Source of the DNA: Cyanobacteria bacterium K_DeepCast_35m_m2_155
Lineage (GTDB): Bacteria > Cyanobacteriota > Cyanobacteriia > PCC-6307 > Cyanobiaceae
Direction of reading: 5' to 3'
Assembly (NCBI GenBank): GCA_016882285.1
Contig: VGQS01000008.1
Coordinates: forward strand, 1 to 39,118
DNA length: 39,118 bases
The notes below the pieces were generated by a model. It saw nothing but the letters and a program-made list of their open reading frames with translations. It was not told the origin of the DNA and ran no database searches. Positions 25,745-31,780 of the stretch are shown here, piece after piece. Made by a program: the position numbers and the translations under genes. Position 1 is the first letter of the stretch, and each line of letters opens with the position of its first letter.

Positions 25745-26503
25745 ACGATGCCTCTGCTCAGTCGCCATCACCAGCGCACGCTCGAGACGATCTGGGTGCA
25801 TCCGATCACCCACAACCTCAGGCTCGCCGAGGTCGAATCGCTGCTTGAAGCCCTCGGCGCCGAGCTCAGGCGTCAGGGTGGGCGCCTCGAGGTGCGCTTC
25901 GCCCACGGCCCTGTGAGCTGGATTCACAGCGGTGGCTGCGGCCTGCGCCAGGGGGACCTCGACGCCGAGGCGATCGAGCGTCTGCGTCATCTGTTGCATG
26001 CTGCCGGTATCAGCCCCGCCCGGCCCCACCCTGTGCCCGAAGGACCCCGCGGCGATCAGGCCCTGCGCCTGGTGCTGGTGCTGGACCATCACCAGGCCCG
26101 CCTCTGGCGCCTGGATGGTGATGCCATCGACCACGCCGTGCTCCATCCCCATGGTCTGTGGGGCACCGGCGAGCGCCTCAGCCACCGCCATGACCGCGAC
26201 ATCGCCGGTCAGCGGGCGCCGCTCGATTACGCCTATCTCGAGGAGATCGCTGCTGCCATCGAGGCGGCCGGCACCGTACTGCTGCTGGGCCACGGCCACG
26301 GTGAGAGCGACATGCGCAGCGTGCTGCTGCGCCATCTGCAGACCCGTCACCCCGGGCTTGTCGAGCGCCTTGTGGCGATCGAGACCGTCGATGCTTCGGC
26401 CCTCAGCGAGGCCCAGGTGCTGGCGCTGGCCCGCGAGCATTTCGGCAACCTGCCCCATCGCCACAGCCTGCTGGTGCCAGGCCAGGAGCCCCGCTTCGGC
26501 TGA
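25745..26503 (+). CDS. HicA-like / baeRF-like two-domain protein
   Basis: A 252-residue protein from the ATG at 25745 (MPLLSRHHQRTLETIWVHP). The first 85 or so residues (HNLRLAEVESLLEALGAEL, then a basic beta hairpin and LRHLLHAAGI) look like the dsRNA-binding-type fold of HicA toxins, and the protein continues into a domain like the bacterial eRF1-like/host-attachment group: LVLVLDHHQARLWRLDG, HPHGLWGTG, then VLLLGHGHGESDMRSVLL. The catalytic His of HicA (usually in GSHH) is not obvious. Related two-domain proteins exist in other bacteria as hypotheticals. The frame is open to 25601, but the extra 48 residues look non-coding. A ribosome- or RNA-directed role is inference. Confidence 0.68.
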   Translation, partial: TMPLLSRHHQRTLETIWVHPITHNLRLAEVESLLEALGAELRRQGGRLEVRFAHGPVSWIHSGGCGLRQGDLDAEAIERLRHLLHAAGISPARPHPVPEGPRGDQALRLVLVLDHHQARLWRLDGDAIDHAVLHPHGLWGTGERLSHRHDRDIAGQRAPLDYAYLEEIAAAIEAAGTVLLLGHGHGESDMRSVLLRHLQTRHPGLVERLVAIETVDASALSEAQVLALAREHFGNLPHRHSLLVPGQEPRFG

Positions 26504-26529
26504 GCCTCCAAGGAGCCCCTACAGCCGCC

Positions 26530-26543
26530 AGTACATCAGTACT
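26530..26543. promoter_or_regulatory. LexA (SOS) box upstream of the umuD-like gene
   Basis: AGTACATCAGTACT matches the cyanobacterial LexA consensus RGTACNNNDGTWCB at every defined position and is a near-perfect palindrome. It lies 26 nt upstream of the ATG at 26570, where a repressor would cover the promoter. Confidence 0.85.
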
Positions 26544-26569
26544 GTGAACTGGTGTGCGTTGAGGTGCTG

Positions 26570-27142
26570 ATGGCTGGGTCGCATGGCTGGTTGCGGGAGC
26601 GGGGCTTGCCGCCGCAGGGGGCTGCCTGCCGAGGTGTTGAGCTCACGCTGCTGGGCCCTGTGTTGCCCGTGGCTGAGCCCGTGCTGTTGCCCTTGGCCCT
26701 TGAGGCGGTGGCCGCTGGTTTTCCCAGCCCTGCGGCCGACTATGTCGAGGCTTCGATCGACCTCAACGTTGAGCTGGTGCCCCATCCGAGTTCGACGTTC
26801 TTTCTGCGGGTCGAGGGCGAAGCCATGGCCGCCAGTGGTATCAGCGACGGTGACTTGCTGGTGGTGGATCGCAGCGTGACGCCCCGCCGCGGCTCGACGG
26901 TGGTTGTGGTGCACGGTGGTCAGCTGCTGCTGCGGCGCCTCGAGGGCGGTGCGCCGCGTTGGCGCCTGGTGGCTGACGATCCGTTGCTGCCGCCGCTGGC
27001 CCTCAACGGCGATGACCCCCACCTGCTGATCTGGGGGGTGGTCATTCATGCGGTGCATCACCTCACCAGAAGCCCTGGCGGTGCAGCCACAGGCCCAGCA
27101 GCAACATCGGCACAAACACGGCCCCGGCGATCTGCAGCTTGA
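26570..27142 (+). CDS. UmuD-like protein with both catalytic residues replaced
   Basis: A 190-residue S24/UmuD-family protein. A long N-terminal arm (about 49 residues) leads to an Ala-Gly cleavage motif, AAGFPSPAADYVE, then the typical DLNVELVPHPSSTFFLRVEG. At the catalytic Ser position (GDSM in E. coli UmuD) the sequence is GEAMAASGISDGD: Ala, codon GCC at 26822-26824. At the catalytic Lys position (FTVKKL) it reads LLLRRL: Arg, codon CGG at 26933-26935. The protein should therefore not cleave itself, yet keeps the site to be cleaved. The family core ends near GVVIHAVHHL; about 25 extra residues follow and overlap the minus-strand gene at 27063. ATG 26570 is preferred over GTG 26552 because of the LexA box just upstream. 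Confidence 0.85.
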   Translation: MAGSHGWLRERGLPPQGAACRGVELTLLGPVLPVAEPVLLPLALEAVAAGFPSPAADYVEASIDLNVELVPHPSSTFFLRVEGEAMAASGISDGDLLVVDRSVTPRRGSTVVVVHGGQLLLRRLEGGAPRWRLVADDPLLPPLALNGDDPHLLIWGVVIHAVHHLTRSPGGAATGPAATSAQTRPRRSAA

Positions 27143-27209
27143 TCACCAGGGGCGAGGGTTGCTTGTCCTTGTTCTGGCGGCCGGCTTGGCGGGGGGTGGT
27201 GCGGCCCAT
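27063..27209 (-). CDS. Small single-pass membrane protein
   Basis: A 48-residue ORF with a basic N-terminus (MGRTTPRQAGRQNKDKQPSP) and one hydrophobic segment (LVIKLQIAGAVFVPMLLLGL) ending WLHRQGFW. The pattern is a small membrane-anchored protein of the kind common in picocyanobacteria. It is antisense to the last 80 bases of the UmuD-like gene. The ATG at 27207-27209 is used; the longer open frame upstream reads as shadow sequence. Function unknown. Confidence 0.6.
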   Translation of the reverse strand: MGRTTPRQAGRQNKDKQPSPLVIKLQIAGAVFVPMLLLGLWLHRQGFW

Positions 27210-27335
27210 GGCAACTGTGACGATTGATGCGACTTTGCCTGGTTTTGGTCGCGTTTGCGACCATTGCCGCGCCCCCGCAGGCACCCCTTCTTCGCTTTCG
27301 CTTAAGATTTGAACTGTCTCCAGCGCGGTGCGCGT

Positions 27336-27488
27336 GTGAATGACAACCATCCCGTTCTGAATGCTCTGGAGGCTCAGCTGCGGGAGTTGCGCCTGCGTTA
27401 CGAGCATCACCCCAGCGAGCACAACCGTTATCAGCTGGTCAAGCTCGAGCGTCTGATCACCGAGTGGGCGCCGGGGAGCCTGAACTGA
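27336..27488 (+). CDS. 50-residue helical protein, unknown
   Basis: A short gene from GTG 27336 to TGA 27488. The product starts MNDNHPVLNALEAQLRELRL and continues RYEHHPSEHNRYQLVKLERL, then ITEWAPGSLN. It is charged, almost entirely helical and has the heptad-like leucines of a coiled coil, which is unlike chance sequence. An AT-richer stretch just upstream (CTTAAGATTTGAAC around 27301) may be its promoter. The 3' end overlaps the convergent MliC-like gene by 32 bases. No family recognised. Confidence 0.6.
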   Translation: MNDNHPVLNALEAQLRELRLRYEHHPSEHNRYQLVKLERLITEWAPGSLN

Positions 27489-27855
27489 GTTCGCCCGTCG
27501 TGCGGCACTGCAAGACCCTGGCTTTGCCGCGCCGCCAGGTGGCTTGATCGCCCTTGACCCAGAACACCTCGTCGCCGTCTGCATAGCGGGCTCCGCTGCC
27601 CGAGCGCTGTTGCAGAAGCCTTGAGGCTCCTTCTGTACCGGTGAGCAGCACCACCTCGCTGGGGGCTGCGTTGAAGAACAGGGCGCGCACCTCGCTGGCA
27701 TCAAAGGTTCCGCTGCACAGGTACGTGGCGCGGACCGGTTCTTCGGCCTGGGCGCTGCGCGGCGCGCTGATCAGGGCGCTGGTTGCGACCGTCAGCCCGA
27801 TCAGCGTGGCTGCTGCCCTCCACGGAGCGGATGCGGGGTGATGGGGCTGGCTCAC
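27457..27855 (-). CDS. MliC-family (lysozyme inhibitor-like) exported protein
   Basis: A 132-residue secreted protein. The signal peptide covers about residues 1-38 (hydrophobic TLIGLTVATSALISA, then SAQA). The mature domain fits MliC/PliC: YLCSGTFDASEVRALFFNAAP near its start, SEVVLLTGTEGASRLLQQRSG, then GARYADGDEVFWVKGDQATW and a closing VLQC, with two cysteines likely to pair. MliC proteins inhibit C-type lysozymes; here it may simply protect the wall or have another envelope role. It diverges from the second umuD gene across 92 bp. Confidence 0.82.
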   Translation of the reverse strand: MSQPHHPASAPWRAAATLIGLTVATSALISAPRSAQAEEPVRATYLCSGTFDASEVRALFFNAAPSEVVLLTGTEGASRLLQQRSGSGARYADGDEVFWVKGDQATWRRGKARVLQCRTTGELSSGSPAPTR

Positions 27856-27920
27856 GGCTGGCTGCGCAACGCTGCGAGGTCAGCTTGGCGCCGGCACCCA
27901 AGCCTGTCAGCTTCAAAAGT

Positions 27921-27934
27921 GGTTCAAGTGTACT
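27921..27934. promoter_or_regulatory. LexA-like box upstream of umuD(prime)-umuC
   Basis: Read on the minus strand the sequence is AGTACACTTGAACC, one mismatch from RGTACNNNDGTWCB. It lies 14 nt before the first possible start of the umuD gene, with a TACTAAT stretch (27931-27937) that could be its -10 element. Confidence 0.62.
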
Positions 27935-27947
27935 AATTTAGAGGGGT

Positions 27948-28283
27948 TTGCTGGGGGCGGCCGTGGCGCAGGGTGTTGATCTGGCGGCTTGGCTGGTGCG
28001 TGATCCAGCCTCGGCGCTGCTGCTGCGGGTGAGCGGCCCATCGATGCAGGGCGCCGGCATTCGGCACGGTGATCTGCTGGTGCTCGACTGCGGCCTGCCG
28101 CCCAGGCCTGGTCATGTGGTGGTAGCCCGTCTGGACGATGGTTTCACCGTCAAACGCCTGGTGCACCGGCGCGGTGGGCTGGCCCTGCAGGCGGCCCATC
28201 CGGCCTATCCGCTGCTGCCGCTTGAGCCTGATGGCGATCACCAGCTGCTGGGGGTGGTGCGCCATGTGATCCGCCGCCTGTGA
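27948..28283 (+). CDS. umuD: UmuD'-like protein: catalytic core without N-terminal arm
   Basis: A short (111-residue) S24-family core. The catalytic serine is present in SGPSMQGAGIRHGDLLVLD (Ser32) and the lysine in GFTVKRLV (Lys69), with HQLLGVVRHVIRR at the end, as in UmuD. The N-terminal arm and Ala-Gly cleavage site are missing: the protein starts about where E. coli UmuD' starts, at DLAAWLVRDPASALLLRV. It is thus made in the mature, UmuC-activating form. Start TTG 27948; GTG 27963 is equally possible and leaves a more normal leader behind the promoter. umuC begins six bases after its stop. Confidence 0.88.
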   Translation: MLGAAVAQGVDLAAWLVRDPASALLLRVSGPSMQGAGIRHGDLLVLDCGLPPRPGHVVVARLDDGFTVKRLVHRRGGLALQAAHPAYPLLPLEPDGDHQLLGVVRHVIRRL

Positions 28284-28289
28284 GCTGCC

Positions 28290-29570
28290 ATGGCCGCGGC
28301 GATCGTGCTGATTGATGGCAACAACTTCTACGCCTCCTGCGAGGCGGTGGTGGATCCGGCGGTGGTGGGCAGGCCACTGGTGGTGCTCTCCAACAACGAC
28401 GGTTGCATCGTCTCGCGCAGCGCCCAGGCCAGGGCCCTGGGTATTCCCATGGGCATGCCCTATTTCAAGCTGCGCCAGCAGCTTGAGCGCCAGGGGGTGG
28501 TGGTGCGCAGCTCCAATTACGCCCTCTATGCCGACATGAGCCACAGGCTCATGACCACGCTGGAGCGCTGGGTCGAAGAGCTGGAGATCTACTCGATTGA
28601 CGAAGCCTTCGGTCTGCTGCACCGGCCGGCGGGGGGCGATCTCACGGGCTGGGGCCGGGCCCTGCAGCGCGAGGTGCAGTGCTATCTGGGGTTGCCGGTG
28701 GCGGTCGGTATCGCCGCCACCAAGGTGCTGGCCAAGATCGCCAACAAGGCCGCCAAGGCCGATGCGGGCCGCAGCGGTGTGCTGGATCTCGCCAGTGAGC
28801 ACAATCCCGACGCCCTGTTGGCGAGCGTCGCCATCGACGATGTCTGGGGCATTGGCCGGCGTCTGGCGCGTTGGTGCCGCCTGCGGGGGGTGGCCGATGC
28901 CAGGGCCCTGCGCGACATGCCCAGCGGTGAGCTCAGGCGCAAGTGCGGTGTGGTGGGCCTGCGGTTGCAACAGGAGCTGCGCGGCCACGCCTGCTTGCCG
29001 CTGGTGCTGCAGCCACCGCCCAAGCAGGAAACCTGCGTGAGCCGCAGCTTCAGTCGGCCGGTTGAGACCCCCGAGGCGTTGCGCGAGGCTGTCGCCACCT
29101 ATCTGGTGCGCGCCGCCGAGAAGCTGCGGCAGCAGGCGCAGCGCGCCGGATCGATCACGGTGTTTGTGCGCAGCAGCCCGTTCAACGGCACCAGCTTGTA
29201 CAGCCAGGCCGCCACCGTCACCCTGCCCGTGGCCAGCAACGACACGGCGGTGCTGCTGGCGGCGGCGCTGCCGCTCACCGCCCGCCTGTTTCGCCCCGGC
29301 AAGCCGCTGCACAAGGCCGGTGTGCTGTTGCAGCAGCTTCAGGGTGACGATCTGCTGCAGCACCATCTACTGGTGCCGTTGACGCCTGGTCAGCAGCGCC
29401 GGCGCGAGCGGCTGATGGCGGTGATCGATGCTCTCAACTGCCGCTATGGCCGCGGCGCTGTGCAGTGGGCCGCCTGCGGCCTGCAGCCCGCCTGGGCCAT
29501 GCGTCGCTCACGGCTCTCGCGAGCCGCCACCACCTGCCTGGCCCAGATCCCGGTGGTCCACGCTCGCTGA
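28290..29570 (+). CDS. umuC: Error-prone DNA polymerase V subunit UmuC
   Basis: A 426-residue Y-family DNA polymerase for translesion synthesis, active as a complex with two UmuD' subunits. The first catalytic Asp is Asp9 in VLIDGNNFYASCE, the second site is YSIDEAF (Asp104-Glu105). The finger/palm segments VVLSNNDGCIVSRS, GIPMGMPYFK and VAVGIAATKVLAKIANKAA are typical, followed by the helix-hairpin-helix-like thumb (DDVWGIGRRLARW), the little-finger domain and the C-terminal UmuC tail (YGRGAVQWAACGLQ). Length is normal. It forms an operon with the preceding umuD gene under a LexA-like box, so expression should rise upon DNA damage. Its last 63 bases are overlapped antisense by a small ORF. 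Confidence 0.96.
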   Translation: MAAAIVLIDGNNFYASCEAVVDPAVVGRPLVVLSNNDGCIVSRSAQARALGIPMGMPYFKLRQQLERQGVVVRSSNYALYADMSHRLMTTLERWVEELEIYSIDEAFGLLHRPAGGDLTGWGRALQREVQCYLGLPVAVGIAATKVLAKIANKAAKADAGRSGVLDLASEHNPDALLASVAIDDVWGIGRRLARWCRLRGVADARALRDMPSGELRRKCGVVGLRLQQELRGHACLPLVLQPPPKQETCVSRSFSRPVETPEALREAVATYLVRAAEKLRQQAQRAGSITVFVRSSPFNGTSLYSQAATVTLPVASNDTAVLLAAALPLTARLFRPGKPLHKAGVLLQQLQGDDLLQHHLLVPLTPGQQRRRERLMAVIDALNCRYGRGAVQWAACGLQPAWAMRRSRLSRAATTCLAQIPVVHAR

Positions 29571-29777
29571 AGGCACGCTCACGCTGAGGCCGCGGCGAGC
29601 CGCGTCGGTGCTGGGGCTGGCAACAGCAAAGAGAGGGCCGAACAGGGCTTTGAGCGCCTTCTGGTACTGGCTTTCGCTGATGACCTGTTCGTCGACCAGT
29701 TGGCGCAGGTTGTCGATGCGCGCCTTGATCTGGGCGTCCTTGAGCAGGGCCAAAGAAGCTCTCAGGTCAATGCCCAC
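29508..29777 (-). CDS. Small SHOCT-like protein, uncertain
   Basis: An 89-residue ORF starting with GTG 29777. Its first half is helical and charged (LLKDAQIKARIDNLRQLV), followed by DEQVISESQYQKALKALFG, which resembles the short oligomerisation motif SHOCT (Leu-rich helix, 'G/V-I-S/T-E-x-Q/E-Y/F'). The second half is Ser/Gly-rich and lies antisense to the end of umuC, so that part may be chance. Real if the first half is expressed; function unknown. Confidence 0.45.
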   Translation of the reverse strand: MGIDLRASLALLKDAQIKARIDNLRQLVDEQVISESQYQKALKALFGPLFAVASPSTDAARRGLSVSVPSASVDHRDLGQAGGGGSREP

Positions 29778-29925
29778 TGCGTTTAAGCGGCGGCTGGGCG
29801 GGCGGCAGGTGGCTGCTGCGGCAATGCGGCGTGGCGACGTGTCTTCGCAGCACTACTGCCGCGAGCAGGTGCCGGGGGGCTTGAGAGGGAAACAGTTGGC
29901 AGGTGGTCTCTGGTGAGTCGATCGG

Positions 29926-30147
29926 ATGTTTTTGACCTACACCCCTGATGGGAGCCTTGTGCAGATCAAGCGACTGCAGGATCTGCTGGATCCGTTTGAG
30001 CCCTTGGTGGAAGGGCGCTTTCATGCTGGAGAAGAGATTCAGGATCCCCAGTCGTTTCTGAAGTGCGAGCTTCGCTTCCCTTCGGGAGAGCCGTTGCCCC
30101 GTTGCTGGATTGATCCTGACTACGGCAAGAGAACTGTGGCCCATTGA
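29926..30147 (+). CDS. Small conserved hypothetical protein
   Basis: A 73-residue soluble protein: MFLTYTPDGSLVQIKRLQDL, then DPFEPLVEGRFHAGEEIQDP and FPSGEPLPRCWIDPDY. The ordered segments VEGRFHAGEE and FPSGEPLPRCW with a single Cys look conserved and match a type of small protein I associate with picocyanobacterial genomes. ATG at 29926. It stands alone about 360 bp after umuC, with the minus-strand SHOCT-like ORF in between. No function known. Confidence 0.62.
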   Translation: MFLTYTPDGSLVQIKRLQDLLDPFEPLVEGRFHAGEEIQDPQSFLKCELRFPSGEPLPRCWIDPDYGKRTVAH

Positions 30148-30301
30148 GGCGCGTCGGCCGATGAGCCGAGGAGAACAGGTATCGGTTTGGCTTTAGATGG
30201 CTGAAATGCTGTAAATCTGCTTTTCTGCTGATGCATCTACATGCCTTGATGTGAGCTATTGGTGTTAAAAATGTTTGTTTGGCGATTAATTGCCTGCCTC
30301 G

Positions 30302-30475
30302 ATGCGAAGGATCACAATCTCTGTGGAGGACGACATGCATCGCGCGTTGCGATTGCTCGCTATTGTTGAAGAAAAGTCATTCGGCGCTGTTGTGATCGAC
30401 GCGATCGATCTGTATCTCAAGCAACACAATGCTTACAGCCTTGATGTTTCAAGGCGCAAAGATTCTTCGACGTGA
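30302..30475 (+). CDS. Orphan ribbon-helix-helix (CopG-like) protein
   Basis: A 57-residue protein with a ribbon-helix-helix layout: a beta strand MRRITISVEDDMHR, helix ALRLLAIVEEKSF, and helix GAVVIDAIDLYLKQHN. RHH proteins bind DNA as dimers and are often antitoxins of type II modules. No toxin-like ORF (for example RelE or PIN) lies next to it in either direction, so this is either an orphan antitoxin or a small regulator. The ATG at 30302 is chosen; a TTG at 30290 is also in frame. The upstream 150 bp (30148-30300) is clearly richer in A and T than the surroundings, suggesting transfer from another source. Confidence 0.68.
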   Translation: MRRITISVEDDMHRALRLLAIVEEKSFGAVVIDAIDLYLKQHNAYSLDVSRRKDSST

Positions 30476-30700
30476 TTCATGCCCGCTCGCTGGGGCTGTT
30501 CCCCTGCTTGTGGCGAGTCATGGTTGGGTTCAGCTTGCGAGGCCTGGTCCGACTTGACGCCTGTCTCAGGGAGAGCGATCCGTGTTGCCTGAGGTGAACG
30601 TGCCAGCAGTTGGTTGCTGCAGGCGGCAACTGGCTTGATACGTTGGCGGGGTTCGTCATGGCCCTGGCCAAGTGGCTGGTGCAGTTCTGCTCGGTTTGTG

Positions 30701-31780
30701 ATGCCGTTTTTGCCCAGCCTGCTTGAGATCATCGTCGGCATCCTGCTGCTGTTCGGTGGCGGCGAATTTTTTGTGGCCGGCTCGGTCGCCATCGCCTTAC
30801 GCCTTGGGATTCCGCAGATCGTGATCGGCCTGACGCTGGTGTCGCTTGGCACGAGCGCTCCTGAGCTGTTCGTCAGCATGATCTCGACGGTTCAGGAGAA
30901 CGACGGCATCGCTGTGGCCAACGTGGTGGGCAGCAACATCTTCAATGTGCTGGTGGTGCTCGGGCTCAGTGCCCTGGTGATGCCGCTGCGGGTCAAGAGC
31001 CGGCTGGTGCGCCGCGATGTGCCGCTGCTGCTGGCGGTGTCCATGGCGGTCTGGGGGATGGCCGCTGGGGGGCGTGTCTACTGGCAGGCAGGACTGGCTC
31101 TGCTGATGGCACTGGTGATCAACATCGTCTGGGAGTGCCGCACAGCCAGTGAGACCCCCGATGAAGCCGACGACTTTGACGAGGCAGATCGAAGCTCAAT
31201 CCCCGTGGCGGTGCTCAAGCTCGCAGCAGGGTTGGTCTTGCTGGTGATTGGCTCGCAGGTGCTGGTTCGCGGGGCCGAGGCTGCTGCAGCGCTGTTGCAG
31301 ATTCCTGAGTCGGTCGTGGGCATCACGATCGTCGCGGCCGGGACCTCAATGCCCGAATTGGTCACCTCGGTGGTGGCGGCCAACCGCGGCAAGGCCGACA
31401 TCGCTGTCGGCAACGTGGTGGGCAGCAACATCATCAATCTGATGCTGATCCTCGGCCTTTGCGCCACCTTTTCGGGGGAGGGCCTGCTCGCTGAGCCGAA
31501 CCTGGTCAATCGCGACATGCCGATCATGGTCGTCTCGATCCTGGCCTGCTTGCCGATTTTTTGGAGTGGCGGCGTGATCAAGCGCCGCGAGGGCCTGTTG
31601 CTGGTTGCGCTCTATGTGCTCTATCTCGGCGATCAGTTGCTTGAGGTCACCGGGGCAGGTGGTCTGCTGTTTAATTTCAGAGCGGCCGTTCTGGTGCTGG
31701 GTCTGCCACTGGTGATGGTGTTCCTGGCCTGGGAGAGCCTGTTGTGGTTCCGAGCCCGCAAAGCTCAGAGCCCGAACTGA
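30701..31780 (+). CDS. Cation/calcium antiporter (CaCA, YrbG-like)
   Basis: A 359-residue Na+/Ca2+- or H+/Ca2+-exchanger-type membrane protein with about ten helices in two inverted repeats. The two alpha-repeat motifs are intact: LTLVSLGTSAPELFVSM with VANVVGSNIFNVLVVLG, and IVAAGTSMPELVTSVVA with VGNVVGSNIINLMLILG; the Glu of each GTSxPE is the ion ligand. An acidic cytosolic loop (ETPDEADDFDEADRSS) separates the halves. The ATG at 30701 (MPFLPSLLEIIVG) is chosen; sequence upstream in this frame is not conserved-looking. The 225-bp gap before it has no gene and presumably the promoter. Its 3' end overlaps the convergent SLC13 gene by 16 bases. Confidence 0.92.
   Translation: MPFLPSLLEIIVGILLLFGGGEFFVAGSVAIALRLGIPQIVIGLTLVSLGTSAPELFVSMISTVQENDGIAVANVVGSNIFNVLVVLGLSALVMPLRVKSRLVRRDVPLLLAVSMAVWGMAAGGRVYWQAGLALLMALVINIVWECRTASETPDEADDFDEADRSSIPVAVLKLAAGLVLLVIGSQVLVRGAEAAAALLQIPESVVGITIVAAGTSMPELVTSVVAANRGKADIAVGNVVGSNIINLMLILGLCATFSGEGLLAEPNLVNRDMPIMVVSILACLPIFWSGGVIKRREGLLLVALYVLYLGDQLLEVTGAGGLLFNFRAAVLVLGLPLVMVFLAWESLLWFRARKAQSPN

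Noticed and set aside
26570-27142. Possibility that the UmuD-like gene is simply frameshifted or a pseudogene
   Set aside because: The frame is continuous, all other UmuD core segments are in register, and the substitutions are clean Ala and Arg codons; a perfect LexA box also argues for a live gene.
27933-29366. Long open frame on the minus strand opposite umuD-umuC
   Set aside because: Shadow of umuDC; His/Gln/Gly-rich with no recognisable domain.
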